The notes: generated by a model not told the origin, from the sequence alone. DNA of 30,881 nucleotides from a virus (IMGVR_UViG_3300024520_000336:1-30881); one strand, 5' to 3'. Shown: positions 6,066-14,284, numbered from the stretch's first letter. Made by a program: numbers and translations.

Positions 6066-7905
6066 CAAAACGCAACAGCGATCGGTCGAACTAGACCGAG
6101 GCGCAATCAACGAAGACGAGCGAACCGTCGAGCTTGCTTTCTCAAGCGAGGAACCCGTCGAGCGTTCATTCGGGCGCGAGGTACTCGACCACGACCCCAA
6201 GAGCGTCAACCTCGAGAGGCTCAACTCTGGATCGCCTTTGCTTCTCGAACACGACCGTACCCAGCAGATTGGGGTCATAGAAAATGCCCGCATCGATCCC
6301 GACCGAGTGGGACGTGCGACGGTGCGATTCAGTAGATCGGCACTCGGGCAAGAGATATTTCAAGACACTTTGGACGGGATTCGACGGATGACATCTGTCG
6401 GGTATCGGGTTGACGAGTTTGTCCAAGACTCCGTTGACGACGGTGAATCGGAAGTTTACCGCGCAAAAAATTGGTCTCCACTCGAAATCAGCATCGTCAG
6501 TATTGCCGCCGATAGTTCGGTAGGAATCGCTCGCGGTGAAGATGAACCCGAAACGGAGCCGGAGCCACAAACGGAACCGGAGCCACAACCCGCCGCGGAA
6601 AAACCCGAGGCAGAAAGATCAGAAAATATAATGTCAGAACAAAAAACAGAGCCGACCGTTGAGGTCAAAGCCGATAAGCGCGCCGAGAATATCGCCGCCA
6701 TCGGTCGTCAGTTCAAAGCCTCAGACGAGGCTTTGTCATTCATCGCCGAGGGCAAGTCCGCCGACCAGTTCAAAGACTATCTGTTAGAGCAGAGAGCCAA
6801 CGAACCCGTCGCCGTTCCGTCAGACGAGCGCGAGGAAATCGGTTTGTCCGATAAAGAAGTTGAGCAGTATTCGCTCAAGCGTGCCATCGAAGCCATCGCA
6901 TCCGGTCGTCCAAGCGACGCCGGTCTTGAGATGGAAGCAAGCGCAGCGGTTGCCAAGCGCAGCGGCAAGAGTCCGAGAGGGTTCTTTTTGCCGAATGACG
7001 TTAGCAACAAGTTCGTCGGTCAGCGTGATCTCACCGCGGGCGCAGCGTCTAACGGCGCGAAACTCGTTGACGAGATTGTTCAAGTCCCGGTCATTGAAGC
7101 GTTACGCGCTCGGATGGTACTGGGTCAACTCGGCGCAACCGTGTTGAGTGGTCTCTCGTCAAACGTCAGCGTGCCGAAAGTCACGACCGGCGCGGCGGGT
7201 TCGTGGGTTGCTGAAAATGCAGCACCGAGCGAGACGACTCAAGCCATCGGTCAAGTTCAGTTGTCACCGAAAACTTGCGCGGCATACACCGACATAGGTC
7301 GGCGTTTGCTCGTTCAGTCATCGGCGGACGTTGAGAGCTTGATTCGCAACGACATCACCAACGCGCTCGCGGTTGCCATTGATTCGGCAGCGGTGAATGG
7401 CGGCGGAAGCAATGAGCCGACAGGCATCTTGCAGCATTCCGACGTGACGACGATCGCGATGGGTACGAACGGAGCCGCACCGACATACGCAAAACTTTGC
7501 GACGTCGAGGCAGGGCCGGAGAACGCAAACGCCGCGATGGGAACGATGCAGTTCCTCACCAACGCGAAAGTGCGGAAGAAACTGCGCCAAGTTGAGATTG
7601 CAACGAACTCCGGTTTGATGCTTTTCGATTGGCGTTTCAACACGATCCTCGGATACCCGACGACCGTGGCGAACATCGTGCCGTCGACTCTCACCAAGGG
7701 AAGCTCGAGCGTTTGTTCTGGAATCATCTTTGGTGATTTCAGCCAAGTCTTGATCGGCTACTTTGGCGCGGGGATCGATGTGCTTGTCGATCCGTACACG
7801 GGTGGCAACGCCGGGACGGTTCGCGTGAGCGCACTTGTCGACGTTGACGTCAACTTGCGCCACGGCGCAGCGATGTCCGTCATCAAAGACGCCACGACAG
7901 CTTAA
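6025..7905 (+). CDS. Fused prohead protease (S78) and HK97-fold major capsid protein
   Basis: A 626-residue polyprotein. Residues 20-170 are an HK97-type prohead protease with candidate catalytic His76 (LLLEHDRTQQIGVI) and Ser124 (RRMTSVGYRVDEF), followed by the family's PLEISIVSIAADSSVGIA. A Glu/Pro-rich linker (about 172-200) leads to a charged helical delta/scaffold segment (about 203-300) and then the capsid domain, with KLVDEIVQVPVIEALRA, the glycine-rich GSWVAENAAPSETTQA and the later NGGGSNEPTGILQ. The protease normally cleaves off the delta segment before expansion. ATG 6025 and 6040 are both possible starts. An internal in-frame ATG at 6631 could give a protease-free capsid chain of 424 residues. 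Confidence 0.93.
   Translation: MNKNKMATKTLPTNKTQQRSVELDRGAINEDERTVELAFSSEEPVERSFGREVLDHDPKSVNLERLNSGSPLLLEHDRTQQIGVIENARIDPDRVGRATVRFSRSALGQEIFQDTLDGIRRMTSVGYRVDEFVQDSVDDGESEVYRAKNWSPLEISIVSIAADSSVGIARGEDEPETEPEPQTEPEPQPAAEKPEAERSENIMSEQKTEPTVEVKADKRAENIAAIGRQFKASDEALSFIAEGKSADQFKDYLLEQRANEPVAVPSDEREEIGLSDKEVEQYSLKRAIEAIASGRPSDAGLEMEASAAVAKRSGKSPRGFFLPNDVSNKFVGQRDLTAGAASNGAKLVDEIVQVPVIEALRARMVLGQLGATVLSGLSSNVSVPKVTTGAAGSWVAENAAPSETTQAIGQVQLSPKTCAAYTDIGRRLLVQSSADVESLIRNDITNALAVAIDSAAVNGGGSNEPTGILQHSDVTTIAMGTNGAAPTYAKLCDVEAGPENANAAMGTMQFLTNAKVRKKLRQVEIATNSGLMLFDWRFNTILGYPTTVANIVPSTLTKGSSSVCSGIIFGDFSQVLIGYFGAGIDVLVDPYTGGNAGTVRVSALVDVDVNLRHGAAMSVIKDATTA
6619..6633 (+). other. Possible internal translation start for capsid-only chain
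   Basis: ATG 6631 is in frame inside the fused gene, exactly where a stand-alone capsid protein of this family would begin (MSEQKTEP, before the delta helix). It is preceded by an A-rich stretch AGAAAATATA, like the A-rich leaders seen before other starts here, and falls just after the Glu/Pro-rich linker. Use of this start would raise the ratio of capsid to protease. It is an inference from layout. Confidence 0.4.
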
Positions 7906-7920
7906 TCCGCTTGGGTTATC

Positions 7921-7962
7921 GGGGGCGCGTGCAGGGTTTATTGGTTGCCCGGCGCGCGCCCC
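7921..7962 (+). terminator. Strong hairpin after the capsid gene
   Basis: GGGGCGCG (7922-7929) pairs with CGCGCCCC (7955-7962). The stem extends by a G-T pair and two more pairs to about 11 base pairs, with a 19-base loop. There is no T run; the stem is followed by ATTCTTAAAAAATGG, which is the next start. It may be a partial terminator or an mRNA 3'-end stabiliser that lowers downstream expression relative to the capsid. Confidence 0.5.
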
Positions 7963-7973
7963 ATTCTTAAAAA

Positions 7974-8600
7974 ATGGCAGCGTTGCTAAAGCTATTTGTT
8001 GACACCGAGCGGAACAAGCTCGTCAAGTCTTCAACGTCGACGCAAGAGGTCACGCTTCCCACATTCTTCCAAGGTGACGTCGTGCCGATCTCGGTCACGT
8101 TGCTGGAACCAAAAGCCGGGGGCGGCATCTCCGACCCGTACTCGATAGTCGGCGACGCTTACACGGTCAAGATCGGCTTGACCACTCCGCACGCGACAAG
8201 CGGATCGGAGACGGTTCACACAAACTCAAATTTAACTCAAAGCGCGACCAACGAACACGAAGGCACGCTTTTACTGAACGCCACGGCGGTCACGACTTTG
8301 CTCGGCTCGGGAACGTCCGCGGATTGTCAACTCGAGATCGAGGCGCGCACCGGCTCGGGTACTTACTCGACCGAATTGATGCGTCAAGTAAGCGTCAAAG
8401 CGGACGGACTCAAGACATCGACGCCGGTCGATTTAGCGTCCGAGACTTACCCGACAACGGCGGAGGCGACCGCTACTTTTGCCGCAAAGATTGGGGAGGC
8501 GGGCGATTCAATCACGCTCGTTTCACCGGACGGCACGAAAGGCATCATTTTATATTGTACGAACGACGGTGAATTTAAGAGCGACAACGTGACTTTTTAG
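7974..8600 (+). CDS. Hypothetical virion protein, beta-rich
   Basis: A 208-residue protein starting MAALLKLFVDTERNKLVKS. The segment TLPTFFQGDVVPISVTLLEP and the alternating hydrophobic pattern that follows resemble the N-terminal domains of baseplate or fibre-attachment proteins (BppU-like). The C-terminal 50 residues (AAKIGEAGDSITLVSPDGTKGIILYCTNDGEFKS) form a separate small strand-rich module. No membrane segment. It sits between the capsid gene and fibre-like genes, so a capsid decoration or fibre-adaptor role is plausible but unproven. ATG 7974 follows an A-rich leader without a Shine-Dalgarno sequence; the next gene starts directly after its stop. Confidence 0.7.
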   Translation: MAALLKLFVDTERNKLVKSSTSTQEVTLPTFFQGDVVPISVTLLEPKAGGGISDPYSIVGDAYTVKIGLTTPHATSGSETVHTNSNLTQSATNEHEGTLLLNATAVTTLLGSGTSADCQLEIEARTGSGTYSTELMRQVSVKADGLKTSTPVDLASETYPTTAEATATFAAKIGEAGDSITLVSPDGTKGIILYCTNDGEFKSDNVTF

Positions 8601-9992
8601 ATGAGACAAATTTGCTGCATATTGTTTTTGCTTTTGTCGGTCGTCATCGGCGACGCGGCAACGCGAAAGGTCTTGCAGATCGACGTGTCGGGCGTGCCGG
8701 TCGACGGCAACACGCTTGTCATCAACGGGGTGACACGGACTTGGAAAACAAGCGTGACAACCCCGGCGACACAGATCGCCATTGCCGGAAGTGCCGCGCT
8801 TTCCAAAGACAAACTCTTTTTGCATATCGCGTCCAACCCGTATTCCGGCCCGCTCATTTTGCAGAGCGTGGACGCCGACTCGATCAAACTCACAGCCCAA
8901 GTCGACGGTGCGTTGACTTATTCACAAACTGGATCGTGGGCGACGTTCACGCTCTCAACTTTGACAGTCGCCAGCGCGTACAACGTGCGGATGCCGATCA
9001 CCGTCGAACCGGCGGCGACGCGGATCGTGATCGCAAACGATCTTGTGACCGCGTTGGCCTCGGCGACCGGGACGTTCGGCACGGCGGATGCACACATGGC
9101 AAATTTCGCGAGCCTTACCGGATCGCAAACGGTGACAAGCAAGACGCTTCAAAGCGGATACCTCGATTCGATCACACTCCGCAACGGCTCAACCGACAAC
9201 AACACGTCGATCGAGACCGCGGCATACGAGGGCATTCATTTCAACAACTACAACAACACCGCCCGCAAGTTCACGATCCGACCAAACAACAACGGATACC
9301 CGTCGCTCTTTGACACGTCGGGATTGGTGACGGATGACGACGACGTTTCGCCAACCGACGCCACACTCTCTGCAAACGGCGACGCGCTCTTGAACGTGTA
9401 CGGGGCCGACGCACGGTATCTGCGAAAGACCGCGGCGAACACCATCACGGGCGCAATCACGACGAGCGCAAACATCACCGCGACCGGCGTCTCGACGTTC
9501 AGCAATATCAACGCCTCAACGATCAACGGGTCGACCATTGCTACCGCGGCAAGCATCGGCGGGACAATCGGAACACTCGCGGGTGGCACAATCAACAACT
9601 CTACAATCTCGGCGGCGACGGTGACGGGCATCGTGGCCTTTGACTCTGACGGGCAACTGCATCACGGACGACTCGACGACACGGCAGTCACGGGCGGCAA
9701 CGCGACGATCAACCCCGACAAAGCGACGTTTATCCGCATCACCGGCCTGACGGGCGACGCTGACATCGTTGGCATCACGGGCGGGGTAGATGGTCGGATG
9801 CTTTACATTTACAACAATCACGCGACTTGGGACTTGAAGATCATGCACGACTCGAGTCTCGAGACGACCGCGGCAAACCGAATTTATACAAACACGAAAG
9901 CCGACAAGGGCGGATCGAACGGGATGAACATGGGGATTTTTATTTACGACTCAAGCGCGAGTCGTTGGATCATGTTATCTTGGGAAACTTAA
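8601..9992 (+). CDS. Fibre-like protein with an N-terminal signal-peptide-like segment
   Basis: A 463-residue protein. Residues 1-20 (MRQICCILFLLLSVVIGDAA) look like a signal peptide with a hydrophobic core and a small-residue cleavage site, which is unusual for a virion protein. The body is Thr/Ser/Asn-rich. Residues about 270-345 contain a repeating NITATGVSTFSNINAS / STINGSTIATAASIGG / GGTINNSTISAATV pattern typical of trimeric beta-helical fibre shafts. The C-terminal 100 residues form a strand-rich tip with INPDKATFIRITG and RWIMLSWET. A receptor-binding or head-fibre role is inferred. It starts one base after the preceding stop. Confidence 0.7.
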   Translation: MRQICCILFLLLSVVIGDAATRKVLQIDVSGVPVDGNTLVINGVTRTWKTSVTTPATQIAIAGSAALSKDKLFLHIASNPYSGPLILQSVDADSIKLTAQVDGALTYSQTGSWATFTLSTLTVASAYNVRMPITVEPAATRIVIANDLVTALASATGTFGTADAHMANFASLTGSQTVTSKTLQSGYLDSITLRNGSTDNNTSIETAAYEGIHFNNYNNTARKFTIRPNNNGYPSLFDTSGLVTDDDDVSPTDATLSANGDALLNVYGADARYLRKTAANTITGAITTSANITATGVSTFSNINASTINGSTIATAASIGGTIGTLAGGTINNSTISAATVTGIVAFDSDGQLHHGRLDDTAVTGGNATINPDKATFIRITGLTGDADIVGITGGVDGRMLYIYNNHATWDLKIMHDSSLETTAANRIYTNTKADKGGSNGMNMGIFIYDSSASRWIMLSWET

Positions 9993-10014
9993 AAAACTTT
10001 AGGAGAAAAAACAA

Positions 10015-10329
10015 ATGGCAGACATAGCAATCGCAGACGCATACACGACGATCGCCGGAGCAACATCAAGCGCGGTACTCGGAGCAAGCACGATCAAAGC
10101 CGACAACCTCATCTTGGTGGCGCACAAGTCATCCAAGACGGAGAACGCTGGCAAGGTCTACTTTATGAAGACCGGCGGATCGGTGCGAATCCCACTCGAA
10201 CCCGGCGACGTGATGAGCCTCGTCGCACCCGGCGGCGAAGAACTCACGCTCGACCAGTTCACAATCGAGAACGTGTCCGCGGGCGACGGCGTTGGGTACA
10301 TTGCAATCGAGCATTCACCTTTTGACTAA
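10015..10329 (+). CDS. Small hypothetical virion-associated protein
   Basis: A 104-residue protein of unknown family. It is Ala/Gly-rich with a compact beta pattern (NLILVAHKSSKTENAGKVYF, GSVRIPLEPGDVMSLVAPGG) and no cysteines or membrane segment. It resembles small capsid-decoration or fibre-cap proteins in size and composition, but that is only a guess. The leader contains AGGAG (10001-10005) within AGGAGAAAAAACAA, giving an acceptable Shine-Dalgarno sequence plus the A-rich string shared with the leaders at 2741 and 24087. Confidence 0.7.
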   Translation: MADIAIADAYTTIAGATSSAVLGASTIKADNLILVAHKSSKTENAGKVYFMKTGGSVRIPLEPGDVMSLVAPGGEELTLDQFTIENVSAGDGVGYIAIEHSPFD

Positions 10330-10338
10330 ACAAAACCG

Positions 10339-12582
10339 ATGAGTTTCAACATCGTCAAAAACAAGTACACCAAGGCTGAGCAAACGGCTCAACACCTTGG
10401 CCAAGCTGCCGAGGCTGGCCTGAAATTCGACGGTGCGGCTGGCAACATCGACATTGCATCGCCGCCGGACTTGGGAACGAAGTTCAGTTTCGAGCTAATT
10501 ATTCAATCGGATTCGTTTGGCAGCACAAGTCAACATTTCATTGATTTCGGAACTGGTGGGCGATTTATTTTGGCGTCTAGAAGCGACGTCGATGGCTATA
10601 ATTTAGCAATTAACGATAACACAGCTTGGACATCGTTTGGCGTTAAAGTTCTGGACGACCTAAAAGTTCACCATCTTACGCTGACGGTGGACGGGACTGC
10701 TGCGATTCTTTACAACAACGGCAACCAAGTTGCCACGGTAACGATTAGCGCAAGCCACGGCATCGACAATTGCACTAACGCAAGAATAGGCGCGAACGAG
10801 GATGGTCTTGGGCAGTTTATCGACGGCACAATCTACCGCGCCCGATTCTGGAACAAGACGCTTTCCCAAGCGGAGGTAACGGCGAGCTACGAGAACGCTA
10901 CCGTGCCGTTTGCAGACCAGTATGGAGTGCAGACCGAGCTAATCCCCAGCGCAGGCAATCGCACATTTGCAAGCGGCATTGGAAACTGGTCGGCGGTTGC
11001 AATAACACCGACCAACGATGGCGGGATGTTGAAGCTAGACCAAGCACTTGCTTACAGTATTGCCGCCAATTTGGACGCTTTTGGAAATCGGTCTTATATC
11101 TCTGATTCTTATTTCACCAGCTTGGTCGAAGGCAAAAAATATCGGCTGACATTGGATGCGAAAGCTGAAACAGCCGGGAGCAAACTTTATTCGACTTTCC
11201 AAGCCGGTGGAACAACCACTGAAAGCATAACGCTGACAGATTCGACGGCTGCGTATGAGTTTGTGTTCACGGCAGGCAGCGGGTTAAGCGGCACACAATA
11301 TCTTCTATTCGGATTGGATGCAGCCGAGGCGTTTTGGATTGATAATCTGACACTCACTCGCGTTGGCGCGGTGGCTGATTACGACCTAGCGTTCGCCAAC
11401 CCGACCCAATCGTTGCTTGTGCAAGACCGCGCTGGTGCGGCAGACGGCACTTCGTCTGCAACGGGTGTGGTGCAAGTCACGCCGATTGTCCAAGTGAATG
11501 CCACAGCGGCTCGCATAGGAACGACTGCGGCGACACCGGCTGATGGGGAGTTGATGGTGGGGGGTGCGGTTGCTGTTAAATTAGCCGCTCAAGTAAATGA
11601 TGTTCGCATAACGCAGCTATCCAATTCAACGTCAAACGGCGCAATAACATTTAATGACCTTGTAGCTTCGTCAACAATGTCGGGGATTTATGGTAAGAGT
11701 AGCTCGAACCTAACACTTACCACGCCGACTGCGGTAGACTTAAGCATTGCTGATGTTTTGGTTGCTAGAACCTCCTCCACCGGACTAGCAGTCACCGGCG
11801 AAGTTACGACGAGTGGTGCGTTAACAGCAGCAAATCTAAACGCTTCAAATGGAAGTTCTAGTTTTGCAAGAACTCATTCTACAACTACAGCTTCTTTACA
11901 AATTTTAGATATAAAAGCCACAAGTTCGGGAGATATGGCGGACGGATTTGGCCCTTCTATAGTCTTTAGTGCATCCGATACTGGAACAACATCCAATCAA
12001 GTTGCAGAAATAAATGCAGTTAGAGCAGGTTCAGATACAGCATTTAATTTAGAATTTCAAACAGCAGATGCAACTCGCCTCACCATCTCAAGCGCGGGAC
12101 TCGCGACCTTCGCGAACGGGATTGCGGTAACAACCGGCGGCATCAAGTTTCCCGCTACGCAATCGGCCAGCGCAGACGCAAACACTCTCGACGATTATGA
12201 GGAAGGCACTTGGACGCCGACATTGCCAAACGGCGGCACTTTTTACGCGAATTATGCGAGATACACTCGGATTGGCCAACAAGTGACTGTTTACTATTAT
12301 GTAGCAACATTGGCTCCAGCGGCCAATGCAAGCCGATTTCAAATTGCTGGACTGCCTTTTGTCATTTCGGACGTAGCGGCTGCCTATCCCGCAGGGACGA
12401 TTGGATATGTGGGCGACGGAGATTGGACTGCGGTCGGTTTAATCGGCGGACGCGATAGTGCTTTTCTTTATTTTCACGACCTCGACGGCAGCAACATTGC
12501 AGTCACAAATAATGAAGCAATCGCAAAATGGAGTGGGTCTGTTCACGAAATGATTGGTCAACTCACCTACATAGTGAAGTGA
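10339..12582 (+). CDS. Large tail fibre with LamG-like domain
   Basis: A 747-residue, multi-domain fibre. Residues about 27-190 form a LamG/concanavalin-like jelly roll (KFSFELIIQSDSFG, VHHLTLTVDGTAAILYNN, TIYRARFWNKTLSQAE). Residues about 195-350 are a second carbohydrate-binding-like sandwich ending in FWIDNLTLTRVG. Residues 350-600 form a Ser/Thr/Ala-rich shaft including GDADGELMVGG-like and TGLAVTGEVTTSGALTAANL segments. The last 140 residues begin at LDDYEEGTWTPTL, a fibre C-terminal module I associate with marine phages, and probably form the tip. Bases from about 11590 to 12080 are visibly AT-richer than the flanks, suggesting module exchange. Confidence 0.82.
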   Translation: MSFNIVKNKYTKAEQTAQHLGQAAEAGLKFDGAAGNIDIASPPDLGTKFSFELIIQSDSFGSTSQHFIDFGTGGRFILASRSDVDGYNLAINDNTAWTSFGVKVLDDLKVHHLTLTVDGTAAILYNNGNQVATVTISASHGIDNCTNARIGANEDGLGQFIDGTIYRARFWNKTLSQAEVTASYENATVPFADQYGVQTELIPSAGNRTFASGIGNWSAVAITPTNDGGMLKLDQALAYSIAANLDAFGNRSYISDSYFTSLVEGKKYRLTLDAKAETAGSKLYSTFQAGGTTTESITLTDSTAAYEFVFTAGSGLSGTQYLLFGLDAAEAFWIDNLTLTRVGAVADYDLAFANPTQSLLVQDRAGAADGTSSATGVVQVTPIVQVNATAARIGTTAATPADGELMVGGAVAVKLAAQVNDVRITQLSNSTSNGAITFNDLVASSTMSGIYGKSSSNLTLTTPTAVDLSIADVLVARTSSTGLAVTGEVTTSGALTAANLNASNGSSSFARTHSTTTASLQILDIKATSSGDMADGFGPSIVFSASDTGTTSNQVAEINAVRAGSDTAFNLEFQTADATRLTISSAGLATFANGIAVTTGGIKFPATQSASADANTLDDYEEGTWTPTLPNGGTFYANYARYTRIGQQVTVYYYVATLAPAANASRFQIAGLPFVISDVAAAYPAGTIGYVGDGDWTAVGLIGGRDSAFLYFHDLDGSNIAVTNNEAIAKWSGSVHEMIGQLTYIVK

Positions 12583-12601
12583 TACATTCAGTTTAACAAT
12601 T

Positions 12602-12883
12602 ATGGCATTAGAAAAGAAAACAGTTACGGGTCAACTTGAGGTTGGCGAAAACGGTTCAATCGGTGTTCGCACCGACACAGTTGTAACCGATGACGGAGTG
12701 GAATTGAGCCGCACCTATCACCGCAAAGTTCTCGCCCCCGGCGATGATGTGAGCGGCGAGGATGCGAAGACTCAAGCAGTTGCGGGAGCAGTCTGGACTG
12801 ATGAAGTCAAAGCGGCATACGCAGCGGCAGTCGCAGCGGCAGCACCGGCAGCGGAGGAAGCACCAGCGGAGGAATCTGAATGA
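12602..12883 (+). CDS. Hypothetical small protein with Ala/Glu-rich tail
   Basis: A 93-residue protein that follows the tail fibre. The N-terminal 65 residues form a small strand-rich unit (KKTVTGQLEVGENGSIGVRTD, VELSRTYHRKVLAPGDD). The C terminus is a low-complexity Ala/Glu/Pro tail (AAVAAAAPAAEEAPAEESE). The next gene ends in a similar Ala/Glu/Pro tail, which may reflect shared function or simple compositional drift. Proteins like this are often found beside fibre genes, but the role is unknown. The start has an AT-rich leader and no clear Shine-Dalgarno sequence; the stop overlaps the next start as ATGA. Confidence 0.7.
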   Translation: MALEKKTVTGQLEVGENGSIGVRTDTVVTDDGVELSRTYHRKVLAPGDDVSGEDAKTQAVAGAVWTDEVKAAYAAAVAAAAPAAEEAPAEESE

Positions 12884-13206
12884 TAACAGTTAATACAATA
12901 CCGACAGAGGCGTTGAACGCCAGCATCGTCAACATCAACCTAAACAGCGCAGAGATGTTTGGGATGCAGTACAGCCTAGAATGCTTCTCAAAGCGCAACC
13001 TGACCGACGAGGACGGCAACCCGATTGTCGCCACCGGCTTGATTCATTCTGAACTGCTGCAAGTCAAAGGGCCGAAGTGGCGCGATTGGACGCCAGACGC
13101 TGCCGGTTCAGACTCTGAATATATTACCGGACTCGCTTTGGCACAATTGGGATTGGAAGCCGCACCTGTTGAGGAAGCGGCCCCACCGGCTGAATCAACC
13201 GACTGA
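12880..13206 (+). CDS. Hypothetical small protein
   Basis: A 108-residue protein of unknown family, coupled to the preceding gene by an ATGA overlap. The N-terminal part is strand-rich (ASIVNINLNSAEMFGMQYSLE) and carries a well-ordered acidic loop TDEDGNPIVATG. The C terminus, VEEAAPPAESTD, echoes the low-complexity tail of the upstream protein. No membrane segment. It may be a fibre-associated or assembly protein given its place between fibre and lysis genes. Confidence 0.7.
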   Translation: MITVNTIPTEALNASIVNINLNSAEMFGMQYSLECFSKRNLTDEDGNPIVATGLIHSELLQVKGPKWRDWTPDAAGSDSEYITGLALAQLGLEAAPVEEAAPPAESTD

Positions 13207-13231
13207 AACCGTCCAGAGTTGAACGGATGCG

Positions 13232-13384
13232 GTGAAAATCGAAGACCTGAAATGCGCTCTAATGACAATAATTGGCGTCGGGAATTGGCCAATCGATGCG
13301 ATCGATTTCTCTCTCAAGATTACGCTCACCGCGATCTCGATCGTGTACATCGGAATCAGAATTTCAAAAGAACTTAAAAAATAA
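13232..13384 (+). CDS. 50-residue single-span membrane protein
   Basis: A short frame with a GTG start, or ATG 13262 for a 40-residue form. It encodes one likely transmembrane helix (IDAIDFSLKITLTAISIVYI) followed by a short basic tail (RISKELKK). It sits directly ahead of a holin-like gene, 1 base between stop and next ATG. The size and topology fit a small holin-like or antiholin-like component. It is not supported by family recognition. Confidence 0.55.
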   Translation: MKIEDLKCALMTIIGVGNWPIDAIDFSLKITLTAISIVYIGIRISKELKK

Positions 13385-13385
13385 C

Positions 13386-13583
13386 ATGGAAGACGACACA
13401 AAGATTGGCATCAAGACCAGCGAGTTCTGGTTCAGCGTAGTCGCGGCAGTTGCCGGATTACTTTACGCGAGCGGAGTGATCGCACCCGAATCGGGTGGCG
13501 ACAAGATTCTCGGCCTCGTCGCGACAGTATTGTCCGCGATGGGATACTCAGTTTCACGCGGTATCGCAAAGAAGAAAGCGTGA
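13386..13583 (+). CDS. Holin-like membrane protein
   Basis: A 65-residue protein with two likely membrane helices (SEFWFSVVAAVAGLLYASGVI and KILGLVATVLSAMGYSVSR) and a short basic tail RGIAKKKA, a common layout for class II holins. It starts at ATG 13386, after an upstream stop, and overlaps the downstream gene by 4 bases (GTGA). In this context it probably permeabilises or depolarises the inner membrane at lysis. Confidence 0.7.
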   Translation: MEDDTKIGIKTSEFWFSVVAAVAGLLYASGVIAPESGGDKILGLVATVLSAMGYSVSRGIAKKKA

Positions 13584-13795
13584 CGGGCGCGCTCATCTCG
13601 ATCGCAGCCGCGCTCATCGTCTATTGGCTCAAGCGCAAACTCGCAAAAGCGGAAGATGACCGGGAAAAACTCATTGATAAGTTGCACGAGATCGACGCGG
13701 CGATTGCCGACGGTGACGAGAGCGGCGTTAATGTTCTGCTTGATACTGCTTTGCGGATGCCACTCGACGAGGGTCGTCGTGATTCCGGCGAATAA
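13580..13795 (+). CDS. Inner-membrane spanin candidate (Rz-like)
   Basis: A 71-residue protein with a GTG start overlapping the holin-like stop (GTGA). It has one N-terminal membrane helix (ALISIAAALIVYWLKRKL) followed by a charged, helical periplasmic segment with heptad-like spacing (KAEDDREKLIDKLHEIDAAI). This is short for Rz but has its topology. A lipoprotein gene starts inside it in another frame, as in classical Rz/Rz1 pairs, and together they would fuse inner and outer membranes at the last step of lysis. Confidence 0.65.
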   Translation: MTGALISIAAALIVYWLKRKLAKAEDDREKLIDKLHEIDAAIADGDESGVNVLLDTALRMPLDEGRRDSGE

Positions 13796-13964
13796 GACAG
13801 TCATCCGACTCGAGGCGGCTAAACGCTTTACCCCATCAATTTCAGGTTGGTTTGTACCGGATGCCCGGATGCAAGAAATCCTCGCGCGCCTCGGGGGATT
13901 GGTGGTCGGCGCAGAAACGAACGCAGTCGATCGAGTGTCAACGGCTCGCGTTGGCGTTAACTAA
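13731..13964 (+). CDS. Outer-membrane spanin-like lipoprotein (Rz1-like)
   Basis: A 77-residue protein with an N-terminal lipoprotein signal: MFCLILLCGCHST has a hydrophobic core and an LLCGC lipobox, with acylation expected at the second of the two cysteines. It begins inside the preceding gene in another frame and overlaps it by 65 bases, which is the Rz/Rz1 architecture. The remainder (GWFVPDARMQEILARLGGL) is not proline-rich like lambda Rz1, so the match rests on lipobox plus gene arrangement. In-frame ATG 13656 would precede the signal by 25 basic residues and is rejected. Confidence 0.65.
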   Translation: MFCLILLCGCHSTRVVVIPANKTVIRLEAAKRFTPSISGWFVPDARMQEILARLGGLVVGAETNAVDRVSTARVGVN

Positions 13965-13972
13965 ACTAAAAG

Positions 13973-14284
13973 ATGAGCTTCGGAACAGAAATCGCGGAGG
14001 CACTCGCCGAGGTTGAGCTTGTTCTCTCGAAGTCTCTGACGTGGAACTCGACAACCTACGCTTGCAACCCGAGCGGATTGTCATCGCAAGATGATCTTGG
14101 GAGTGGCGGATTCGCACCCGAGGCGGCGATCTCGTTCTCAATCCGCAAGTCTCTTTTCTCAAGCGCGATCCCGTCGGTCGGTCACTCGGTCGTTTTCGAG
14201 ACCAAGACTTACAAGATCACCGAGGTCGTGACGGACGCACCCGGCGCGCTTGTCCGGCTTGTCTGCGCCGATCCAAACGGATGA
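13973..14284 (+). CDS. Putative head-completion / stopper protein (gpFII-like)
   Basis: A 103-residue protein at the start of the neck module. It begins with a helical segment (GTEIAEALAEVELVLSKSL) followed by strands ending GHSVVFETKTYKITEVVTDAPGALVRLVC, the beta-barrel ending expected of gpFII-type attachment proteins, which join head and tail. Its place before a minor tail protein and a tail-terminator candidate supports this. Recognition is by layout, not by search. It overlaps the next gene by 4 bases (ATGA). Confidence 0.55.
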   Translation: MSFGTEIAEALAEVELVLSKSLTWNSTTYACNPSGLSSQDDLGSGGFAPEAAISFSIRKSLFSSAIPSVGHSVVFETKTYKITEVVTDAPGALVRLVCADPNG

